Origin: Sphingobium sp. KCTC 72723
GTDB taxonomy: Bacteria; Pseudomonadota; Alphaproteobacteria; Sphingomonadales; Sphingomonadaceae
Length of the DNA: 64,000 nt
Assembly: GCF_014280435.1 (NCBI RefSeq)
Contig: NZ_CP060388.1
Span: forward strand, 620,001-684,000
Reading direction: 5' to 3'
Shown here: piece after piece, positions 58,255 through 64,000 of the stretch
Numbering within the stretch: position 1 is the stretch's first letter
How the letters are laid out: every line of letters begins with the position of its first letter
Made by a program: the position numbers and the translations under genes
Notes under the pieces: model-generated
Told to the model about the DNA's origin: nothing
What the model saw: only the letters and a program-made list of their open reading frames with translations
Databases searched by the model: none

Positions 58255-60261
58255 ATGCCTAAAGTCAAAGTAGATGGCGTAGAACTGGAAGTCCCTGCGG
58301 GCGCGACGGTTCTGCAAGCGTGCGAGATGGCGGGGAAGGAAATTCCGCGTTTCTGCTATCACGAACGGCTGTCCATTGCGGGCAATTGCCGCATGTGCTT
58401 GGTCGAAGTGAAGCCTGGACCGCCCAAGCCGCAGGCGTCGTGCGCGCTGCCCGCTGCCGAGGGGCAGGACATTCGCACCGACAGCGAAATGGTCAAGAAG
58501 GCGCGCGAAGGGGTGATGGAGTTCCTCCTCATCAACCATCCGCTCGATTGCCCGATTTGCGACCAGGGTGGCGAATGCGATTTGCAGGACCAGTCGGTCG
58601 CCTATGGCCGGGGATCGTCGCGCTATGACGAGAATAAGCGCGCGGTCACCGAGAAGAATATGGGTCCGATCGTCAAGACGGTCATGACCCGCTGCATTCA
58701 ATGCACCCGTTGCGTGCGCTTTGCCGAGGAAGTGGCGGGCGTGCCGGAAATCGGGGCGATCGGTCGCGGCGAAAATATGCAGATCACCACCTATCTCGAA
58801 CATGCCGCCAAGAGCGAATTGTCGGGCAATGTGGTGGACCTTTGCCCGGTCGGCGCGCTGACGGCCAAGCCCTATGCTTTCGAGGCGCGTCCGTGGGAGT
58901 TGAAAAAGACCCATGCGATCGACGTGATGGATGCGCTTGGCACCAACATCCGGCTCGACAGCCGGGGGCGTCAGGTGCTGCGCGCGGTGCCGCGCATCAA
59001 TGATGATGTGAACGAGGAATGGGCGTCGGACAAGACCCGGCACAATGTCGATGGTCTGGTGCGCAAGCGGCTCGACAAGCCCTATGTCCGCAAGGACGGC
59101 AAGCTGGTTCCTGCGACTTGGGCGGAGGCTTTTGCGGCGATCGCGGCGGTGCCGCATGGCGGCAGCGTGGCGGCGATTGCCGGTGACCTGCTCGATTGCG
59201 AGACGATGTTTGCGGGTAAGGCACTGGTCGAGGCGCTGGGCGGCACGATGCTCGAAGGGCGTCAGACGGGCCTTGCCTATGACGTGTCGAGCCTGTCCTC
59301 GGTCGTGTTCAACACGCCGCTGGCGGAAATCGAAAACGCGGACGTCATCCTGCTGGTCGGGACCAATTTGCGCTGGGAAGCGCCGCTGGTAAACACGCGG
59401 ATCCGCAAGGCGATCAAGAAGGGCGCGAAGGTCTTTGGCATCGGGCCTGAGTTCGACCTGACCTACAAGGTCGAGTGGCTGGGCAATGATGCGGCGCTGC
59501 TGGCCAAGCTGCCGCAAGCGGTGGTCGAGGCATTCGGCAAGGCTGCGCGGCCCGCGATGATCGTGGGTGGCGGCGTGCTGGCCAAGGATGGCGCGCATGG
59601 CGATACGCTGGCGCTGGTCGAGACGCTGGGCCTGATCAAGGACCAGTGGAACGGCTATAATGTGCTGCATTTCGCGGCGGCGCGGATGGGCGGGCTGATG
59701 CTCGGCTATGCGACGGCGGGCGGGATCAAGGCGATTGCGGCGGCCAAGCCCAAGCTGCTGTTCGCGCTGGGCGCGGACGAGGTGGATTATGCCTCGTTCG
59801 CCGACAGCTTCAAAGTCTATGTCGGCCATCATGGCGACAAGGGTGCGCACAGCGCCGACGTGATCCTGCCGGGCGCAAGCTATGCCGAAAAGGCTGGCAC
59901 TTACGTCAATCTGGAAGGCCGGGTGCAGTTTGGTGAAAAGGCTGTGTTCGCGCCGGGCGATGCCCGCGAGGACTGGTCGATCCTGCGTGCCTTGTCCGAA
60001 GTGATGGGCGCGAAGTTGGCGTTCGACAGTTTTGATGCGCTGCGTGCCGCGATGGTGGCGACGGTGCCGGCGCTGGGCGTCGAGGGGATTGCCGATTATG
60101 GCTGGTCCGTCCCGTCCCTGCCCACCGGCGCGAGCGGCGAACTGGGGTCGCCGATCAAGGATTTCTACCTGACCAACGCCATTTGCCGCGCCAGCCCGAC
60201 GATGCAGCAATGTTCGGCGGAACTGGTCCACGGGGTTGAATTTGCGGAGGCCGCAGAGTGA
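58255..60261 (+). CDS. nuoG: NADH-quinone oxidoreductase subunit G
   Basis: 668 residues from ATG 58255, 2 bp after the nuoF stop. N-terminal [2Fe-2S] ([20 protein letters not shown]), His-Cys3 cluster ([18 protein letters not shown]), [4Fe-4S] ([14 protein letters not shown] and CPVGAL), then a molybdopterin-oxidoreductase-like domain without cofactor. Electron wire of the peripheral arm. The stop overlaps the GTG of nuoH. Confidence 0.98.
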   Translation: MPKVKVDGVELEVPAGATVLQACEMAGKEIPRFCYHERLSIAGNCRMCLVEVKPGPPKPQASCALPAAEGQDIRTDSEMVKKAREGVMEFLLINHPLDCPICDQGGECDLQDQSVAYGRGSSRYDENKRAVTEKNMGPIVKTVMTRCIQCTRCVRFAEEVAGVPEIGAIGRGENMQITTYLEHAAKSELSGNVVDLCPVGALTAKPYAFEARPWELKKTHAIDVMDALGTNIRLDSRGRQVLRAVPRINDDVNEEWASDKTRHNVDGLVRKRLDKPYVRKDGKLVPATWAEAFAAIAAVPHGGSVAAIAGDLLDCETMFAGKALVEALGGTMLEGRQTGLAYDVSSLSSVVFNTPLAEIENADVILLVGTNLRWEAPLVNTRIRKAIKKGAKVFGIGPEFDLTYKVEWLGNDAALLAKLPQAVVEAFGKAARPAMIVGGGVLAKDGAHGDTLALVETLGLIKDQWNGYNVLHFAAARMGGLMLGYATAGGIKAIAAAKPKLLFALGADEVDYASFADSFKVYVGHHGDKGAHSADVILPGASYAEKAGTYVNLEGRVQFGEKAVFAPGDAREDWSILRALSEVMGAKLAFDSFDALRAAMVATVPALGVEGIADYGWSVPSLPTGASGELGSPIKDFYLTNAICRASPTMQQCSAELVHGVEFAEAAE

Positions 60262-61301
60262 CCGCTTTCTTCCAGAATTTCGGAATGCCGTTCGAAGGCG
60301 CGTGGCTGTTGTCCACAGTCATCGGCATATTGCTGATCGCGCTGCCGGTGATGCTGGCCGTCGCGATGATCATCTATGCCGATCGCAAGATATGGGCGGC
60401 GATGGCGCTGCGCCGTGGTCCCAACGTGGTCGGCCCGTTCGGCCTGCTTCAGTCCTTTGCGGACGGCCTCAAGGTGTTCCTTCAGGAAACCATCGTCCCG
60501 TCGGCGTCGAACAAGGCGCTGTTCCTGATCGCGCCGATCATCACCTTCACGGTCGCTTTGATGGCATGGGCGGTGATCCCGTTCCAGATCGGCGTGGTGC
60601 TGGCGGACATCAATGTCGGCTTGCTCTACATTCTCGCAATTTCTTCGCTGGGTGTGTATGGCATCGTGCTGGCGGGCTGGGCCTCCAACTCCAAATATCC
60701 TTTCTATTCCGCGATCCGCGCCAGCGCGCAGATGATCAGTTATGAAGTCTCGATCGGCTTCATTTTGATCTGCGTGGTTTTGTGGGCGGGCAGTTTCAAC
60801 CTGACCGCGATCGTGGAAAGCCAGAAGGGCTATTATGGCTTCCTGAACGGCAATGGCTTCAACCCGTTGCTGTTCCCGATGGCGATCATGTTCCTGATTT
60901 CCGCCATGGCCGAAACCGCGCGTGCGCCGTTCGACCTGACTGAAGCGGAAAGCGAGCTGGTCGCGGGTTATCAGACCGAATATTCGTCGATGGCCTTCGC
61001 GCTCTACTGGCTCGGCGAATATGCCAACGTCATCCTGATGTGCGCATTGAACGCGATCCTGTTCTGGGGTGGCTATCTGCCCCCGGTCGACTGGGCGCCG
61101 CTTTATTATGTGCCGGGCATATTGTGGCTGTTCGCCAAGATCCTGTTCTTCTTCTTCGTCTTTTCCTGGGTAAAGGCGACGGTGCCTCGTTACCGTTATG
61201 ACCAGTTGATGCGGCTGGGCTGGAAAATCTTCCTGCCGACCTCGCTCTTCTTCGTCTTTCTGGTGTCGGGCTTCCTCATGCTGACGAGGTATGGGGGATG
61301 A
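60258..61301 (+). CDS. nuoH: NADH-quinone oxidoreductase subunit H
   Basis: 347 residues from GTG 60258. Eight membrane helices; conserved [20 protein letters not shown], the quinone-cavity loop [20 protein letters not shown] and the C-terminal [15 protein letters not shown]. It forms the quinone cavity with NuoB and NuoD. Its stop overlaps the ATG of the unknown gene that follows (GGATGATGG). Confidence 0.98.
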   Translation: MTAFFQNFGMPFEGAWLLSTVIGILLIALPVMLAVAMIIYADRKIWAAMALRRGPNVVGPFGLLQSFADGLKVFLQETIVPSASNKALFLIAPIITFTVALMAWAVIPFQIGVVLADINVGLLYILAISSLGVYGIVLAGWASNSKYPFYSAIRASAQMISYEVSIGFILICVVLWAGSFNLTAIVESQKGYYGFLNGNGFNPLLFPMAIMFLISAMAETARAPFDLTEAESELVAGYQTEYSSMAFALYWLGEYANVILMCALNAILFWGGYLPPVDWAPLYYVPGILWLFAKILFFFFVFSWVKATVPRYRYDQLMRLGWKIFLPTSLFFVFLVSGFLMLTRYGG

Positions 61302-61792
61302 TGGCGACTGCTCTACTTCTTCAGGCTGCCGTTCCTGTGGCTGCGCCTGCACCGCCGCTTTCGGCCAAACAACTGACGATGCCGATCGTGGAAGCGACCT
61401 GCAAGATCGCCGATCCAGATGGGCGCGCTCATGACCTTAGGATCCGCCAGACTGGCGGGCGCGGTTATGATGTTCCTCGAAATGGATCAACTCACCGGGC
61501 GCGTACGGATGTAAAGCATACCATATTGCGTGATACGGCTGGCGTTTTCGATGGCTTCGAGTTTCAGATCGGTCCCCGTGAAACTTGGCCTGGCGACGTG
61601 AAGGCGTTCAAGCGGCCCGGCCAGACGGTGCAAATGCAGACATTCGGCACTGGCCGCGATGATAAATATGCGATCTTGTTACGCCGGAAATGGTCGAACC
61701 CGGATGTCGATCTTCTCGGTTTTTGCGATGTGAAGAAAACGCCCCAGACCCCGCTCGATGCGGCGGAGACGGAAGAGGCTACAAGACAATGA
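61298..61792 (+). CDS. Unknown protein encoded between nuoH and nuoI
   Basis: 164 residues. The N-terminus [20 protein letters not shown] could be a signal peptide or an anchor but lacks positive residues. The rest is polar, with two cysteines ([12 protein letters not shown] and LLGFCDVKK), a basic middle ([20 protein letters not shown]) and a Thr/Glu-rich end. GC is a little lower than its neighbours. It overlaps nuoH by 4 bp and nuoI by 4 bp, so it is translated with the complex I genes. No family recognised; an accessory or assembly role is possible. Confidence 0.7.
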   Translation: MMATALLLQAAVPVAAPAPPLSAKQLTMPIVEATCKIADPDGRAHDLRIRQTGGRGYDVPRNGSTHRARTDVKHTILRDTAGVFDGFEFQIGPRETWPGDVKAFKRPGQTVQMQTFGTGRDDKYAILLRRKWSNPDVDLLGFCDVKKTPQTPLDAAETEEATRQ

Positions 61793-62274
61793 GTGTCGGT
61801 TACTATATCAAGTCGTTCACCCTCTGGGAGTTTGTGAAGGCGCACTGGTTGACCTTGAAATATTTTTTCAAGCCTAAGGCGACGATCAATTACCCCTATG
61901 AGAAGAACCCGATCTCGCCCCGTTTCCGCGGCGAACATGCGCTGCGTCGCTACCCCAATGGGGAAGAACGCTGCATCGCGTGCAAGCTGTGCGAGGCGGT
62001 GTGCCCGGCGCAGGCGATCACCATCGAGGCGCAGCCGCGCGAGGATGGCAGCCGCCGCACCACGCGCTACGACATCGACATGACCAAGTGCATCTATTGC
62101 GGTTTCTGTCAGGAAGCCTGCCCGGTGGACGCCGTTGTGGAAGGGCCGAATTTCGAGTTCGCGACCGAAACCCGTGAGGAGCTGATCTATGACAAGGCCA
62201 AGCTCCTTGAAAATGGCGACAAGTGGGAACGCGCGATTGCCGCGAACCTTGCCGCCGATGCGCCTTATCGGTAA
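61789..62274 (+). CDS. nuoI: NADH-quinone oxidoreductase subunit I
   Basis: 161 residues from ATG 61789. Two [4Fe-4S] ferredoxin motifs, [15 protein letters not shown] and [15 protein letters not shown] (clusters N6a and N6b), with [16 protein letters not shown] before them. It carries electrons toward NuoB. The gap of 141 bp to nuoJ contains a perfect inverted repeat. Confidence 0.98.
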   Translation: MSVGYYIKSFTLWEFVKAHWLTLKYFFKPKATINYPYEKNPISPRFRGEHALRRYPNGEERCIACKLCEAVCPAQAITIEAQPREDGSRRTTRYDIDMTKCIYCGFCQEACPVDAVVEGPNFEFATETREELIYDKAKLLENGDKWERAIAANLAADAPYR

Positions 62275-62304
62275 TGCGCGCGCATTCGACATCAAACCCG
62301 GCTT

Positions 62305-62374
62305 CGTTCGTTTCGAGCGCAGTCGAGAAACCGGAACCATGCGCAGCGTTTCTCGACTGCGCTCGAAACGAACG
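62305..62374. repeat. Repeat family E: 27-nt perfect inverted repeat between nuoI and nuoJ
   Basis: The arm CGTTCGTTTCGAGCGCAGTC, continuing GAGAAAC, occurs at 62305-62331 and in inverted form at 62348-62374, with a 16-nt loop. No T-run follows, so it is not a standard terminator. Confidence 0.88.
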
Positions 62375-62415
62375 GGACAGGTTCGTGAGACACGCACAGA
62401 GGTTGGTTTTCTGAG

Positions 62416-63027
62416 ATGATCCACGTCTTAGCCTTTTACCTGTTCGCCATATTGGTGGTGTGTAGCGGCGCGCTCACCATCTTGTCGCGCAATCCCGTTC
62501 ATTCTGTGCTGTGGCTGATCCTCGCCTTCTTCAACGCGGCGGGCCTGATGGTCCTGCTTGGGGCAGAGTTTATCGCGATGCTGCTCGTCATCGTTTATGT
62601 GGGGGCAGTCGCGGTGCTGTTCCTGTTCGTGGTCATGATGCTGGACATCGACTTTGCCGAATTGCGCGCCGGTTTCGTCAGCTATCTGCCGTTCGGGCTG
62701 CTGATCGCGCTGGTGCTGCTGGCCGAAATCGTGCTGGGCATCGGTTTGTGGAGTGCAGGGCCGATCGAACTGGCGCAGCGCGCGGCACCGAACGCGCCCG
62801 ATGTTTCCAACATCAAGGCGATCGGGACTTTGCTCTACACCCGCTACATATTCCTGTTCGAAGCGGCGGGCATTGTCCTGCTGGTTGCGATGATCGGGGC
62901 GATCGTCCTGACCCACCGCACCCGTGGCGGCACCAAGGGACAGAATGTGGCGAAGCAGAATCGCCGCCGTCCGCAGGATGCCGTGCGCAATATCAATCAG
63001 CCCACAGGGCAGGGGGTGGAGCTGTGA
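62416..63027 (+). CDS. nuoJ: NADH-quinone oxidoreductase subunit J
   Basis: 203 residues, five membrane helices ([97 protein letters not shown]). Membrane-arm subunit next to NuoK. The stop overlaps nuoK (GTGA). Confidence 0.97.
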   Translation: MIHVLAFYLFAILVVCSGALTILSRNPVHSVLWLILAFFNAAGLMVLLGAEFIAMLLVIVYVGAVAVLFLFVVMMLDIDFAELRAGFVSYLPFGLLIALVLLAEIVLGIGLWSAGPIELAQRAAPNAPDVSNIKAIGTLLYTRYIFLFEAAGIVLLVAMIGAIVLTHRTRGGTKGQNVAKQNRRRPQDAVRNINQPTGQGVEL

Positions 63028-63329
63028 TCGGCCTTCAACATTATATGGTGGTCAGCGCCATCCTGTTCGTGATGGGGGTGCTGGGCATCTTCATCAATCG
63101 CAAGAATGTGATCATCATCCTGATGGCGATCGAACTGATCCTGCTCAGTGTGAACATCAACCTTGTCGCCTTCAGCGCCTTTCTGGGCGATCTGGTGGGC
63201 CAGGTATTTTCGATGTTCGTGCTGACCGTCGCGGCGGGTGAGGCGGCCATCGGGCTTGCCATCCTCGTCATTTACTTCCGTGGTCGCGGCACCATCGCCG
63301 TCGACGATGTCAACCGGATGAAGGGCTGA
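63024..63329 (+). CDS. nuoK: NADH-quinone oxidoreductase subunit K
   Basis: 101 residues from GTG 63024, the family's exact length. Three helices with conserved membrane glutamates ([18 protein letters not shown] and [16 protein letters not shown]) used in proton transfer. AGGGGGTGGAG precedes the start. Confidence 0.97.
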   Translation: MIGLQHYMVVSAILFVMGVLGIFINRKNVIIILMAIELILLSVNINLVAFSAFLGDLVGQVFSMFVLTVAAGEAAIGLAILVIYFRGRGTIAVDDVNRMKG

Positions 63330-63339
63330 GCCTGAACTC

Positions 63340-64000
63340 ATGATCCAGCTTATCGTTCTTCTTCCGCTGCTTACAGCCGCCATAGCTGGCCTTGGCAACA
63401 AGGCGCTGGGCAAGCTGCCGGCAAAGATCATCACCACTGGCGCGCTGTTCATTTCCTGCGCGCTGAGCTGGCCGATCTTCATCAGCTTTCTGACGGGCAG
63501 CGCGGAAGCGCATGTCACGCCGCTGTTCACCTGGATCCAGTCGGGCAGTTTCGACGCGCAATGGGCGCTGCGGGTGGACACGATGACGGCGGTCATGCTG
63601 GTGGTCATCACCAGCGTGTCGAGCCTGGTTCACCTCTATAGCTGGGGCTATATGGACGAGGAGCCGGATCAGCCGCGCTTCTTTGCCTATCTGTCGCTGT
63701 TTACTTTCGCGATGCTGATGCTCGTGACCGCGAACAATCTGCTCCAGATGTTCTTCGGTTGGGAAGGGGTGGGGCTGGCCTCTTACCTGCTCATCGGTTT
63801 CTGGTTCCGCAAACCCTCTGCCAATGCCGCTGCGATCAAGGCGTTCGTCATCAATCGCGTGGGCGACCTTGGCTTCATGATGGGGATTTTCGGCACCTAT
63901 CTGGTGTTCAACACCATCTCCATTCCCGAAATTCTTGAGGCCGCGCCGTCAATGGCCGGTTCCACCATCGGGTTCCTGGGCCATCGGTTCGACACGATGA
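63340..64000 (+). CDS. nuoL: NADH-quinone oxidoreductase subunit L (partial, runs off the window)
   Basis: First 220 codons from ATG 63340; the rest lies beyond the right edge. MIQLIVLLPLLTAAIAGLG, the helix MTAVMLVVITSVSSLVHLYS, and the proton-channel loop LLQMFFGWEGVGLASYLLIG with FWFRKPSANAAAIKAFVINR identify this antiporter-like subunit. Confidence 0.95.
   Translation, partial: MIQLIVLLPLLTAAIAGLGNKALGKLPAKIITTGALFISCALSWPIFISFLTGSAEAHVTPLFTWIQSGSFDAQWALRVDTMTAVMLVVITSVSSLVHLYSWGYMDEEPDQPRFFAYLSLFTFAMLMLVTANNLLQMFFGWEGVGLASYLLIGFWFRKPSANAAAIKAFVINRVGDLGFMMGIFGTYLVFNTISIPEILEAAPSMAGSTIGFLGHRFDTM

Overview
The window is about 64 kb of a high-GC alphaproteobacterial chromosome, most likely from a sphingomonad (Sphingobium/Sphingomonas group). 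The reasons are the gene families (STN-type TonB receptor with FecI/FecR, gatCAB operon, a nuoA-L operon with short overlaps, Isc-type ferredoxin, a small SRP RNA upstream of dnaX), the frequent GTG/TTG starts, and the many palindromic intergenic repeats. Genus and species cannot be fixed from the sequence alone. No prophage, insertion sequence or CRISPR array is visible.

Layout. 1-2459: end of gatA, a vapBC-type toxin-antitoxin pair inserted between gatA and gatB, then gatB. 2793-10067 (minus): sigma factor, FecR anti-sigma factor, STN-containing TonB receptor and a large autotransporter, all on one strand, which looks like a cell-surface signalling locus. 10163-11389: serine hydrolase. 11491-20804: complete glycogen operon glgP-glgB-glgC-glgA-glgX. 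20810-24963: tRNA-Lys, folK, family-5 uracil-DNA glycosylase, rpsD, chorismate mutase, trmJ, a GIY-YIG nuclease and nrdR. 24967-26723: glyA and rpiB. 27134-31502: alpha/beta hydrolase, two tandem cysteine desulfurases, a 2Fe-2S ferredoxin and a class A beta-lactamase. 31754-37113: SRP RNA, dnaX, ybaB, lon, HU. 37539-44213: rlpA-like lipoprotein, tRNA-His, hisI, a lipoprotein, a YitT-like membrane protein, a low-GC orphan, an AspH-type hydroxylase, an MFS exporter and an L,D-transpeptidase. 44259-49685: maeB and a LysR regulator divergent from glcB (malate/glyoxylate node). 49754-53035: L,D-transpeptidase lipoprotein, M23 peptidase, efp, suhB. 53165-64000: nuoABCDEFGH-X-IJKL (nuoL cut by the window end), with an unrecognised gene X between nuoH and nuoI.

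The most notable structure is a set of paired-hairpin repeats. Seven elements of about 83-93 bp share the plan CGTCA-hairpin-TCC-spacer-GGA-hairpin-TGACG. Their stems differ between copies but keep pairing through compensatory changes. Six lie between genes, one of them inside the nuo operon. The seventh lies in frame inside a cysteine desulfurase gene and adds about 28 codons, as Rickettsia palindromic elements do in their host genes. Other palindromic families surround a GIY-YIG nuclease gene, supply the ribosome-binding site of suhB, and separate nuoI from nuoJ. Two of the paired-hairpin elements also bracket a low-GC orphan gene at 40.2-40.6 kb.
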